DNA of 64,000 nucleotides from Sarcomyxa edulis (GCA_009761415.1 QUOL01000003.1:2356001-2420000); one strand, 5' to 3'; shown: positions 33,063 to 43,920, counted from the first letter of the stretch. Translations and numbers: made by a program. The notes: generated by a model not told the origin, from the sequence alone.

Positions 33063-36000
33063 ATGAAAAGAAAGGGCGTAAAACGCGTTAAAACCTCTGC
33101 TACACAATTCACCTTCCATTCTGTCCCTCCAGAAAACCCTACTTCTGCCCCGACAGATCGTACACATCGTCATCTCGCGTTCACTGGTCGCGATGATGGC
33201 CGAGTCAACACATCGATGAACTTTTTCCAGGCTCCTGCATCACCACAAAAGACTGCTCCTGTGCCTCGATGGGCCGATACCCTCTATGAAGAACACTTTA
33301 CGGAGAGCGATGATGTAGTTTCTGGGTCCAGTGAACCGTTGGATACAGGATATGTGGATCCAGATTATGTGACTTTCCTCAACGAAATCACGCTGGAACC
33401 GTTACCAACTAAACGTCGACGTCCCAAGTCCGTAAGTCTCATTTATATATTTGCTGTGTTACTTATCTTGGACTGACCACAAATAACAAAGGACTTCCCA
33501 CTGCACATATGGGCAAAACAGCGAGATGAATTTTTGGTGGAACTTAATCGTTTGGAAGGTCGAGGAGACCACATTGGATTACCCTGTGGGCGTTGCAACG
33601 ACCCTGTACCAGAGTATCGTTGTCGAGACTGTGATGGATGCGAGATGTTTTGTCAGGATTGCACGGTTGCTTCCCACAGCAACAATTTCCTGCATCGGGT
33701 CCAGGTATGTAACATCTTATTCACGAGTCTTATAATTCTTCGAAGACTGATCTGATCTCTATACAGCACTGGAATGGGACTTTTTTTGACAACGTTACTC
33801 TCAAGAGTCTTGGGCTCCGGAAATTGCTCAATCACCGAGATGGCGAGATCTGCCTCAATTTCGAAGAACAGAACGACTTCGTTGTCGTTGGAAACCACGA
33901 TATACAAGAGGTCTGCCTCCGCTTTTGTGCTTGCGAGAGAGCCGTCCACCCCGTGAAACAATTGCTCCGTCATCGTCTCTGGCCCGCCACCACTTCCTAT
34001 CCCAAAACAGCGGCAACATTCAGTTGTCTCCAACGCTTCCAACTAGAGTCCTTCGAAGGGAAGCTCACAGTATTTGAGTATTATCACAGCTTGCTTCGTG
34101 GGACAGATAACACAGGCGTCAGTCCACCGAGGGTAAGTCGCTTCTCTCTCGGCTGGTTCTTCCCCAGGTACTGATATCTCTCTGTTCCAGGATCGTTACG
34201 AGGCACTTCTCCGTATGGTTCTAGAATGGCGTCATAGCAGAATGCTCAAACGAGGTGGCCGCGGACACCATCCTGACGGTGTTATGGGTACAAAAGAAGG
34301 CCAACTTGCGGTCTTATGTCCAGCATGTCCACAGCCTGACATTAATCTGCCACCAGGATGGGAAGAAGCACCGGCTGACAAGCAGTACGTTCTTATGAAA
34401 TGATCTTGAGACGTTGCGTAGCTCACTTCATTGATCACAGATGGCTTTACGGTCTGTTCATAGCCATTGACGCCAACTTTAGGATGAAGCGCAAGCTCGT
34501 TTCGAGTGATGTAGCGGATCCAGGGTTGAACAAGGGCTGGGCATACATAGTTGACGAGGTCCCGTACAAGGCCTACTTGAGAAACTACAAAGGCAAACCC
34601 GAGGTATTTAGTCGATTGGTTCTCAAGCTGTCATGATGTGACTGATCATGAAACTGAAGACGAGTACTTGCACGGCTCATAAAGCTGTGAATGATGCCGA
34701 AACACGTCAATCTGATGGACTGGCAGCCACTGGACTGGGGACAGTGGACTGTGCACGACACGATTTCAAACGACCCGTTGCTGTTGGAGACTTACAGAAG
34801 GGCGAACGGTGAGTAGCGCCAGTTCATCATCCTACAGCACAGATGACTGACATGTCGTGAAAGGTATGCAAATATGGACTATCTCTTTTTTTCTGGCCTT
34901 CGCGATAGCAAAATCAAGACTCTCGTTGTCTCGTACGATATAGCATGCCAATGGCATAAGAATTTGTGGACTCGAATGATGGAGTTGCCCCACACATACC
35001 GATTCATTGATGGCCAGCGAGTCATCGTCTTTGTCGTCCCCAAGTTTCATCTACCCGCGCATGTATTGGCGTGCCAGATCGCGTTCTCGTTCAATTATAC
35101 TAAGAATGTCGGTCGGACAGAGGGTGAGGCTCCCGAGCGAGGATGGGGAAATATCAATGGGGCGGCAGGTATGACTCAGGAAATGGGACCAGGAGCACGT
35201 AGAGATACACTGGATGACTTCTTGGGCGATTGGAACTGGAAGAAGGTGGCGAACATGGGTGAGTCCACCTGACTTCCTGTATAAGATATATCGTACTGAT
35301 CGTTCTCGGTCGAGCAGCTGTTTCTCTTCGCCGCAAGCTCAAAGTAGCGGTCCCTGAGTGTGGTGATCATGTAACTACCCACGAAGCTCTCGAGGATGTG
35401 TTAGTACCCCGTGATGTACAGGAGTGGAAGACGGCGATAGAGGCTTGGGAGGCTGATAACACCAATCCCAATCCATTCGAAGTCAAATTTGACGGTACGT
35501 CTCGTATAATTTGATATGGATTCATCGGTAGTCTAATCCGAGTTCTTACAGCGCTTACCACCGAGGCAGTTCGCCTGGCCATGAACGCAGCGGAGGCAAT
35601 AGACGTACAAAAAGGGAACATTGTTATGATTCACGACGCAGTCTCTCCCTGTGTTCTGATGATGACTGGTATGGATTTGGAAGAGCAGCAGTAAGTCTCA
35701 CTGTGTCTGCCTATAATGTTGAACAAGCATCTAATAGATTACAGGCGTCGACTCGCAGCTGATAATGCTGCACTAGGTCTTCACGCGACGGATCGGCAAC
35801 ACTCCAACATCATCCAACGTGATACAGCACTACGCACGCAGATCACAAGCTGGTACGATATCCAGCAATTGTACTGCCCAGCAGCCCACGCAGCCCGTTC
35901 CCGCGAGCTCGCTGGGACACCATCTGGCTCTCCTCTCGGCCCTGCATCTAGCATGAAGATGTGGTTCCCTTCGATGCTCGCACCGCAGGCTGATTGCGAC

Positions 36001-36830
36001 ATCAAGCTACAGGAACACGAATGGAGTCTGCGATATGCCCAAGCAAACGACGCGCTCCAGGTTATCCGTACCAACCTTCAACTTCGTGCAGCGCTTTACC
36101 ACTATAAGGATCGGTTTGACCGCGGGCAGAGTGCAATGACTCGTTCTATGCACCTCTTAGACAAGGTCAAAGACAGAGTAGCTGCAGCGTGCCTGCGGTA
36201 TCGGGTCGCTCGCCATGCACTTTGTGTCCTAGCTCCGCGACTTCTTAAGGGAGTAAGATGGGAGGTACAGTTGAAGCCATTGGAGCCTGCCGATGTGCGG
36301 GGACTTTCGGTGGGTGACATGGGTGATTCCGAAGGTCGTCGTAAGCTGTCCTGGATATGGACGGCTCACGGTGTAGCGGCAGAAGCTGACGACGATGAGC
36401 GGCTTCATGATTGTATGTATGATCTTTTCTATCCGTTTTTTCTAAACTAATGTCGCATGCATGTATAGCCCTACGTATCGAATGGTGCAAGAGTCGCGCA
36501 CGCGCCATGCGATGGACAGAGGAAGTCGAGCTTTTGCAGGAGGAGATGAGGCGTGTACTACAGTTTCTTTTGTGGCAGGCGGAATGGTGGGAAAAGCAAG
36601 CGTCGCGCATACCAGGATCGAGTAGAGAGCATACGGAAGGGGTTGTCGCCTACGCTATGCGTCAGGCTAGCATTCGCCGCCTGATGCGCACGCATTGTAT
36701 CGAGTTGTGGGGTGGGACAAATGACCTGCTAACACATTGGAAACCGTTTAACAGCAACCACGACATTGGTACGGGACGGGTTCCCTCTACTACTACGACA
36801 TCCTCGTCTTTGACAGACGTATTTGGATAG
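33063..36830 (+). CDS. KDZ transposase of TE2 (CxC2 Cys-cluster + KDZ domain)
   Basis: Eleven exons with good splice sites: 33063-33431, 33492-33704, 33767-34132, 34191-34384, 34441-34603, 34660-34808, 34863-35258, 35318-35494, 35552-35690, 35745-36412 and 36469-36830. The CxC2-type cluster spans about 33580-33700 (PCGRCND, YRCRDCDGC, MFCQDC, then SHSNNFLHRV). Transposase core: AIDANFRMKRKLV, VVSYDIACQWHKNLW, VPKFHLPAHVLACQIAF and EAPERGWGNING, with candidate D, D and E residues as in the TE1 copy. The helical tail has HEWSLRYAQANDALQVIR. I found no stop or frameshift. It ends about 500 bp from the right terminus of TE2, as the TE1 copy does at its own end. It is clearly homologous to the TE1 enzyme throughout but well diverged, so the two elements are not recent copies of each other. 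Confidence 0.9.
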
Positions 36831-37333
36831 CACATTCCTATGTGTTGGCGCGGGTAGATGGATGGGGACATTGGCGCGTGGCGCTTTTCTTGGGCTTTCG
36901 TACAGTTACTCTTAGTTACATTGATTCTGAATGTTTTTTTCTGTATGTCTAATTCGCCGTGACAAAAAGCGGCGGGGGGGCGCACCCACATGGCATTACA
37001 AGCCTAAGGAGGCGCACGTTGTCCTCTTTTGGCTTCTCTGAGGTGCAAAGGCCGAACGTACTTGCAAATATAGACTGAGTCCTGCTCAAATTGGTATATT
37101 TGGGGTTTTCACCCGATTTTCCGTGTATTTCCTGTCAAATTGAGACGATATGTGCTCCGGATATGGTTGAGGTGCTAAAATACTGGTATCTCACCGGATT
37201 AGGCAGGTGTCAAGAAGCAGATGCATTGGAGGGAGGTGTTGTATCACTCAAGGCTCTAGATGAGTGGATGTTATGTATCACTCCTTGCTTGTAATATATA
37301 ACTGGTGTTGTATCACCCTGCCAAGGTCTGGTG
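36831..37333. repeat. TE2 right terminal/subterminal region
   Basis: Non-coding end. A GC-rich patch (GGCGGGGGGGCGCACCC) lies near 36970. From 37238 onward three GT-rich GTATCAC motifs precede the terminus CCAAGGTCTGGTG at 37321-37333. AATCTGT (37334-37340) is the right target duplication. Confidence 0.65.
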
Positions 37334-37573
37334 AATCTGTCTCACTGTCCTGAAATAGTCGCCGTTCCGAAATCTACCCGAATACGCTCCTTGAGGCCTC
37401 TTCCTCATCGTGCACAGCCACCCGCCCTACAGTCAACCGAACACACATCCTCCCCACTTTCTTCCGCACCCGCCTCTCACCATTCTCCTTCCACATCACC
37501 ATCACGCTCCGATATATCATCATCATCGTCATCCTCTTCCTCGGACCGTGATCTTCCTGCACATAAATCAACG

Positions 37574-40500
37574 ATGTCTACCAACGCGGCTACTACTCTC
37601 GCTCGTCTCGAACAGCCCGACGGAACTAAACCTCCGGTGTTAACAGTAGGGAAAATCGAGGCTGGGCCTTTACTTCAGTTCGAAATAGGGTGCAGGAAGT
37701 ACTTCATGCATAAGAAAATTGCGAACGCCGACAAAGTCAAGTCCATCGCTTACGGCATTTTGAATCCTTTGGCTCTACAATGGTACATGGGGAATCAGGA
37801 TGAGATCGACGCGCTCACTTTCGACGCATATATGGAGAAGGTACGCGAAAATTACCTCGAAGAAGATTGGGATTACAAGATACGTCGCAACATCCTATCG
37901 TCCCGCCAAGGAGAAAAGTCCTTTTTCGACTGGATCAACGATCTCCTCGCACAGAACGCTATTATCGTGAAGACTACTGTCTTCTGTAACGAAACCACCT
38001 TACGCAGCCATCTCGAAGCCAACATGGCTCCCAGACTCACAAACATCTGTCTTCGTGAGAAAGTCGTTCGCATCATCGATTTCAAAGCGTGGTACACTGA
38101 AGTCATCGAGTTGGACAATGAACGCATGCGCGCCGAAGCTCAATCCAAACTGTGGTTGGCCGATATCTACCGCGCTAATCGCGTGTCGGAAATGGCCGCC
38201 TCCGCTCTCAAACCCGCTAAATCATCCTCTTCCAACACTTCCTCCGCAAAGACTCGCTCCACTCCCGCCGCCGGATCTGCTACCTTTGAACGCCTCCCGA
38301 AGCTCACCGATGAGGAGCGTGCTATCTTGTACGCGAACGAAGGGTGTTTAAAGTGTCGTGTTTGCTACGCGGGACACATTTCCGGAGATTGCGAAACTGG
38401 TTTCCCGAGCGCCGTCGGATACAAAGCCGTCACTGCCGCCGACGCCACCGCTGCCCGTGCCAAGAATACAGGAAAGGACGCAGCGATTGTACCAGTCACT
38501 CGACGCAAACCTGCTATCGTCGCCGCTGTTGGAATGTCACCTTCCTGTGTTGTTGGTGACGGTACCGACTCCGACGAGTACGTACCTCAGTCTTTACATA
38601 AGCACCTTTACTGGGACTGTCTTGTCGACGGTCCCGATACCTCCTCCGCTTTGAAGGTTCACGCGTTAATTGACAACGGATGCCCTACAGTGCTGATTGA
38701 TACAAAACTTGTCGATCAACTCGGCCTAAAACGGCACAAATTGCAAACATCCGAATTCGCAGAACTAGCTATGGGAGATGACAGAAAGAAGTTGAAGATT
38801 GAATTGAAAGAATGGGTCAAATTATTGTTATCGTCGCCGGACCACGGCTGGAATTCTAAAGTTGTACGCGCTATCGTGGCCCCAGGTTTATGCGCACCTG
38901 TAATACTTGGCTTGTCCTGGCTCGCCATTAATAAGATTGTAATTGACCACGACGATCGTACCGCAATCGATAAGGTTTCAAATTTCGATATACTGGCACC
39001 ACTACCACCTCCCCCCCTTCCTCCCAAGTCCCCCCCCTCCCGACATAACTTGCCAAAACTCGGAACGATTCGAAACCTGAAGCGTGAACTATTGAAACAA
39101 CTCGACGACATTTTACCTCCAGTACGGGCAAATGTAACAAGAAAGGAGCCGACGTCAACGGTTAAACCGTCCGATTTTGTGGCATCCGTACGACTTCGCA
39201 TAGAGTCGTTGGCGTTTCAAGACAAACTGTCGAAAATGGGCGACAAGATGAAAGAACGTTTCATAGATCGTTTTCAAGAACTCCCACACACCGATCTCTT
39301 ACCCACCGACGTCTATCACCGCGTCAAATTGAAGAACCCGAACGAAATTATCGCTTGCAGGGGATATTCGTGTCCACGCAAATATCAAGATGCATGGGAT
39401 ACCTTAATCCAGCAACATCTCGACGCTGGTCGAATACGACCTTCGACATCGCCGTACGCATCTCCGGCATTCATCGTTCCAAAAGCAGATAAAAATGCGT
39501 TGCCTCGATGGGTCAACGATTATCGAAAACTTAACGCCAACACTGTGGTCGATACGTACCCCTTGCCCAGGATAGAAGACATTCTACACGACTGCGCTAA
39601 AGGAAAAATATGGGGGAAAATCGACATGACGAACAGTTTCTTCCAAACTCGAATGCACCCTGACGATATACAGTACACCGCGGTAATAACTCCTCGGGGC
39701 GCTTTCGAATGGCTCGTGATGCCCATGGGTTTCAGAAATTCTCCATCAACACACCAGCGCCGGGTGAACGCCGCACTACGAAAACACATTGGCAAAATCT
39801 GTCACGTTTACCTAGACGACATCGTCATATGGTCCCAAACAGTAGAAGAACATGAAACGAATGTTGCCCTGGTACTTCAGGCTTTGCGTGATGCTCAACT
39901 ATTGGCCAATCCCAAAAAGACCGAACTGTTTACTACCGAACTCGATTTTCTCGGACATCATATCTCCGCTCGTGGGATCGAACCGGACGCATCAAAAGTC
40001 GCTCGTATCCTGAACTGGAAATCTCCCACCTCTGCCTCTGAAGTACGCGCTTTCTTGGGTCTCGTACGATATCTCGCCAACTTCCTTCCCAAACTTGCCG
40101 AATATACCTCCGTTTTGACTCCGTTGACCAATAAAGAATGCGAATCTTCCTTCCCTGGTTGGACACCGAATCATGAGGCCGCATTCATCGCGATCAAGGA
40201 CATTGTACTCGGTGCCGATTGCCTCACAACCATCGATCATCAGAACCCGGGAAACAACAAAATATTCGTCACTTGCGATGCTAGCCTCGTACGTACGGGC
40301 GCAGTTCTGAGTTTCGGAGAAACATGGGAAACAGCTAGACCCGTGGCATACGACTCCATGCAACTCAATGCGGCACAACGTAATTATCCAACACATGAAC
40401 GAGAGCTGTTGGCGATAGTCCGGGCACTGGCCAAATGGCGCGTTGATCTGCTCGGCGCGTCGTTTACTGTCTACACCGATCATCAGACTTTAGAGTCTTT

Positions 40501-42166
40501 CGACACACAACGTGATCTGTCTCGCCGACAATGTCGCTGGCAAGAATTCTTGGCTCAATATGATTTCGACTTGATATACATTAAAGGCGAGGATAATACA
40601 GTCGCCGACGCCTTGTCTCGTCTACCAGTAGAAGACGATTTTGACACTTCGGACCCCTCAGTACTCGTTGCCTCAGTCTTCACTATAAAATCCGATCCCG
40701 CCTTTCTTAACGACATTATCGAGGGCTATGCTGTGGATCCTTGGTGTCAATCACTGATGAAAAACGGAGTAAGCGTACCTGGTCTGGAAGAAAAGGACTC
40801 TTTGCTTTACATAGGCGGACGTCTGGTAATTCCTCGGTACGGTGATCTTCGTGAACAACTGTTCAGACTCGCGCACGACTCGTTGGGTCACTTCGGTTTT
40901 GAAAAATCTTACGGCTCCTTGCGTGACTCCTACTACTGGCCTCGCATGCGACGCGATTTGGAACGCGCCTACGTCCCAGGCTGTACCGACTGCCAACGCA
41001 ATAAAGGAAAAACTAATAAACCGGTCGGCCCACTCCACCCTTTGCCAATACCCGACGCGCGTGGCGATAGTGTCGCCATTGACTTTATAGGTCCACTGCC
41101 CGACGACAACGGTTACAACTGCATAGTCACCATGACAGACAGATTGGGATCGGATATACAAATCGTTCCAACACGAACGGACATCACTGCCGAAGAATTC
41201 GCCGTTATATTTTTCGATCACTGGTATTGCGAGAATGGTCTCCCACTAGACATCGTGAGCGACCGTGATAAACTGTTTGTATCGAAGTTTTGGGCCGCAC
41301 TCACTGCCATGGCCGGTGTAAAACTAAAGATGTCCACCGCCTATCACCCAGAAACCGACGGCTCGTCTGAACGATCCAACAAGACGGTGAACCAATGTCT
41401 CCGCTACCATGTCGAACGAAACCAACGCGGTTGGGTTCGAGCTCTTCCACGTGTCCGCTTCGATATTATGAACACCATCAACGACTCCACCGGGTTCAGC
41501 GGTTTCCAGCTAAAGACAGGGAAATCGCCCAGGATCATTCCTCCTGTAGTCGAAATGCAACCCACGGATGACAACGAAGAGTGCACGGCCGCTCTGCGCG
41601 TCCTCGAACGATTGGAGAACGACGTGAAAGAGGCGAAGGACAATCTATTAACGTCGAAGATCGCTCAGGCGGTCCAATCGAATCGACACCGGGCCGCAGA
41701 AGTTATATTCAAGGAAAACGACAAAGTTATGTTATCTACTTTCCACCGCCGGCGCGACTATCTACAAAAAGACGACAAGCGGGTAGCCAAGTTCATGCCG
41801 CGTTTCGACGGTCCATACACGGTGGTCCGCGCTTTCCCAGAACGTTCTGTGTATACACTCGACCTGCCGAACTCCCCTGAGGTTTTCCCGACTTTCCATG
41901 CATCCCTATTGCGCCCACACATTCCTAACGACTCCGACTTATTCCCTTCCCGAGAGCTTGAAGAGCCCGACGCAGTAGAAACAATCAACGACGACGATTA
42001 CTACTCGATTGAACAAATCATCGACGAACGAAAGCGTGGTCGTGGTTACCAATACCTCGTGCGTTGGACTGGATACGGCCCAGACAAAGATTTATGGTTG
42101 CCACGCAGAGAACTGGAGGACTGTGCTGCTTTGGACACCTGGCAAAAGTCTAAGGGACGTGTCTAA
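37574..42166 (+). CDS. Gypsy gag-pol polyprotein with chromodomain
   Basis: One open frame of 1530 codons from ATG 37574 (MSTNAATTLARLEQ). The frame is open further upstream but without an ATG. Domains: Gag; a zinc knuckle near residue 258 with unusual spacing (CRVCYAGHISGDC, CX2CX3HX4C); protease near 364 with ALIDNGCP (Asn where D-S/T-G is usual); reverse transcriptase from about 630 with YLDD near 745; RNase H from about 897 (VTCDASL, YTDHQTLESF); integrase with the HHCC zinc finger near 1100 (HDSLGHFGFEKSY, CTDCQRNK) and the catalytic triad around 1170, 1229 and 1265; and a C-terminal chromodomain at about 1475-1525 (YLVRWTGYGPDKDLW). The chromodomain places it among chromoviruses, which tend to target modified histones. 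No stops or frameshifts, so it looks potentially competent apart from the TE2 insertion in its leader. Confidence 0.95.
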   Translation: MSTNAATTLARLEQPDGTKPPVLTVGKIEAGPLLQFEIGCRKYFMHKKIANADKVKSIAYGILNPLALQWYMGNQDEIDALTFDAYMEKVRENYLEEDWDYKIRRNILSSRQGEKSFFDWINDLLAQNAIIVKTTVFCNETTLRSHLEANMAPRLTNICLREKVVRIIDFKAWYTEVIELDNERMRAEAQSKLWLADIYRANRVSEMAASALKPAKSSSSNTSSAKTRSTPAAGSATFERLPKLTDEERAILYANEGCLKCRVCYAGHISGDCETGFPSAVGYKAVTAADATAARAKNTGKDAAIVPVTRRKPAIVAAVGMSPSCVVGDGTDSDEYVPQSLHKHLYWDCLVDGPDTSSALKVHALIDNGCPTVLIDTKLVDQLGLKRHKLQTSEFAELAMGDDRKKLKIELKEWVKLLLSSPDHGWNSKVVRAIVAPGLCAPVILGLSWLAINKIVIDHDDRTAIDKVSNFDILAPLPPPPLPPKSPPSRHNLPKLGTIRNLKRELLKQLDDILPPVRANVTRKEPTSTVKPSDFVASVRLRIESLAFQDKLSKMGDKMKERFIDRFQELPHTDLLPTDVYHRVKLKNPNEIIACRGYSCPRKYQDAWDTLIQQHLDAGRIRPSTSPYASPAFIVPKADKNALPRWVNDYRKLNANTVVDTYPLPRIEDILHDCAKGKIWGKIDMTNSFFQTRMHPDDIQYTAVITPRGAFEWLVMPMGFRNSPSTHQRRVNAALRKHIGKICHVYLDDIVIWSQTVEEHETNVALVLQALRDAQLLANPKKTELFTTELDFLGHHISARGIEPDASKVARILNWKSPTSASEVRAFLGLVRYLANFLPKLAEYTSVLTPLTNKECESSFPGWTPNHEAAFIAIKDIVLGADCLTTIDHQNPGNNKIFVTCDASLVRTGAVLSFGETWETARPVAYDSMQLNAAQRNYPTHERELLAIVRALAKWRVDLLGASFTVYTDHQTLESFDTQRDLSRRQCRWQEFLAQYDFDLIYIKGEDNTVADALSRLPVEDDFDTSDPSVLVASVFTIKSDPAFLNDIIEGYAVDPWCQSLMKNGVSVPGLEEKDSLLYIGGRLVIPRYGDLREQLFRLAHDSLGHFGFEKSYGSLRDSYYWPRMRRDLERAYVPGCTDCQRNKGKTNKPVGPLHPLPIPDARGDSVAIDFIGPLPDDNGYNCIVTMTDRLGSDIQIVPTRTDITAEEFAVIFFDHWYCENGLPLDIVSDRDKLFVSKFWAALTAMAGVKLKMSTAYHPETDGSSERSNKTVNQCLRYHVERNQRGWVRALPRVRFDIMNTINDSTGFSGFQLKTGKSPRIIPPVVEMQPTDDNEECTAALRVLERLENDVKEAKDNLLTSKIAQAVQSNRHRAAEVIFKENDKVMLSTFHRRRDYLQKDDKRVAKFMPRFDGPYTVVRAFPERSVYTLDLPNSPEVFPTFHASLLRPHIPNDSDLFPSRELEEPDAVETINDDDYYSIEQIIDERKRGRGYQYLVRWTGYGPDKDLWLPRRELEDCAALDTWQKSKGRV

Positions 42167-42178
42167 TTTTTTCACGAT

Positions 42179-42187
42179 GGGGAGGAG
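42179..42187 (+). other. Polypurine tract (plus-strand priming site)
   Basis: GGGGAGGAG directly precedes the 3' LTR, the expected place and composition of a polypurine tract. Confidence 0.8.
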
Positions 42188-42433
42188 TGTAATCTTGGGA
42201 TTACCACAACTGCCTATTACGGACTATTTCCTATTACGGACTATTTCCTATTACGGACTATTGTCACTTGTTGTCTGAACGCTTCTAGATACAGTACGCA
42301 TACAGTCAACTACTTACTTACGACTTCCATCCACCCCCTCCTGTACGCACCTCCGAAATCCATAACATTGTCTCGTTTAGCTTTGCTCCCTCTTAGTGTT
42401 AGCTGGCCCCTCTCCCAGAAGGCCCGCTTTCCA
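42188..42433 (+). repeat. 3' LTR of the gypsy element
   Basis: 246 bp, TGTAATC to TTTCCA, near-identical to 23947-24192. TCTAC at 42434-42438 is the right target duplication. Confidence 0.92.
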
Positions 42434-42732
42434 TCTACTCCCTCATGACCGTTCGAAATCTCGTACCGCAATGCTTGATGAGGCAGTCGTGGATATAATT
42501 ACTGAAAGAAGAGCCAGTCAATATGATTTGAGTGGCACCGTGGGATTCTTGCTTACGTAAACAACGCGTAAAAGGAGGCAGCGGCGACTCGGACGCGTCG
42601 ACTTTCTTTCTTTCAACTACCATTGTCAATCATCCAGCGCAACCTTGATATCAATCCTTCCGCTTACTCCAACACCTCTCATCTTCAAAAATTAATCTGT
42701 GTAGATCTACTGAGTTGGAAACCCTCTCCAGC

Positions 42733-43920
42733 ATGTCATCCGATGGACATCTCGACGAAACAGTAAGCTGACTTGTCGCATAATGCTACAGTCTCGGCAA
42801 GAGATGTTCATTGAATCCTGATTGTAATAGGACATCAGCACCTGTGTACTGCAACGCAGTATTGATCCTGTGGACTCTGGCCATCGTGCGGATATATTGA
42901 CAGGAATGTTTCGGGACCAAAAGGTTACCTTCGAATCCATTCTTTTTGTACTACATCTAACGTCAAGGAAGGTGGCTCTCAAACAATTGCGTGGCAAAGG
43001 CTCGACTCAGCGGAATTGGACCGAGAACGTTCAAAAGGTGAGCTTACAAGATCGACCTTTTCAACGCCTTCTTCTCTCTGATCACGGCTCTCAGCGCTAT
43101 ATCGAACATGTCAAAGTCTGGATTCAATTGGCTCATGAGAATGTTGTTCCAGTCTTTGGGCTCGCTTTCGACCTAGGAATTCTTCCAGCTTTAGTGATGC
43201 CTTATTATCCTGATGGTAGCGTCATGCATCGCCTATCCTCTGATATCGAGGTATCCCAAGATACACGACTATCCTGGCTCAAAGATGCCTCGAGTGGTCT
43301 TCAATATCTCCATGACTTCACGCCGCCAGTGATTCATGGCGACATCCGTGGCGTGAGTCTTGTGGTGGCACCTCCCACATATAATCAAAAATAACCTCAT
43401 TGTTTGTATTATAGGCAAACATTTACGTCGACAGTGGTGGCCACGCACGCATTGCGGACTATGGTATGCCTTTTGTTCTTGACGAATCTTTCTGGGCCGA
43501 ATTCGAGGCCATTGGTCCATGCCGTTGGACTGCTCCTGAGGTGATGGATCCTTCCGAAGACGAGTCTACTATCTCCAAGGTCATCTACACCAAGAACAGC
43601 GATATATATTCTTTCGGAATGACCATTCTAGAGGTAAGTTCTCGATTGTCCGTTGATATTGATATATCACTGAGTGGCACGGGGCTTTGGTGCAGGTTCT
43701 GACCGGAAAGGCTCCTTTCGATGATAAGGATCACGACCTCAGAGTATACAACATCGTTGCAGCTGGAAAGCGTCCGGATATTCCTTCCCACCTACAAGAT
43801 GACATCGGAGCTCTCATTCAGCAATGCTGGGCCCAGGATCCTGCAGACAGACCTCCCGCAAGTGGGGTCTGTCAGACTCTTCTGAGCGTTCGTACCAAGG
43901 TCTTCAATCACCTTTGGTAG
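42733..43920 (+). CDS. Protein kinase (TKL-like, fungal)
   Basis: Start ATG 42733 (MSSDGHLDET); introns at 42763-42830, about 42924-42970, about 43037-43094, about 43352-43414, about 43449 and about 43634-43695. Motifs: VALKQLRGKG (catalytic Lys), PALVMPYYPDGSVMHRL (hinge), VIHGDIRGANIYV (HGD catalytic loop with Asn), IADYGMPFVL (DYG in place of DFG), RWTAPEVM (APE) and SDIYSFGMTILEVLTG. The N-terminal glycine-rich loop is weak, so the nucleotide pocket may be unusual. The key Lys, Asp and Asn residues are present. One intron contains TGATATATCAC near 43663. It faces away from the split kinase, and in the empty-site reconstruction the two are divergent neighbours. Substrate unknown. Confidence 0.82.

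Larger units (their letters stand above)
24331..37333 (+). mobile_element. TE2: 13.0-kb KDZ-type cargo transposon nested in the gypsy element
   Basis: Flanked by AATCTGT at 24324-24330 and 37334-37340; the match extends to AATCTGTC if the border is shifted by one base. The left end reads CAGGCAACCCTGG then TGATACAACAC. The right end, reversed, reads CACCAGACCTTGG then TGATACAACAC. Contents: WF-box/Trp-rich protein (-), viroplasmin-domain protein (+), basic-motif protein (-), an acidic protein (+) and KDZ transposase (+). Read in reverse this is the same order and polarity as TE1. TE2 has no TET/JBP gene. Its position is taken by the acidic ORF and a tandem-repeat array. Confidence 0.8.
23947..42433 (+). 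mobile_element. Ty3/gypsy chromovirus split by nested TE2
   Basis: Two 246-bp LTRs beginning TGTAATC and ending TTTCCA, flanked by TCTAC, enclose a 138-bp leader, TE2 (13.0 kb), and an uninterrupted gag-pol frame. Without TE2 and one copy of its 7-bp target duplication the element would be about 5.5 kb, normal for a fungal chromovirus. By eye the LTRs differ at only one base, so insertion was recent and the TE2 insertion more recent still. It lies between the two kinase genes, 166 bp upstream of one and 300 bp upstream of the other. Confidence 0.88.
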
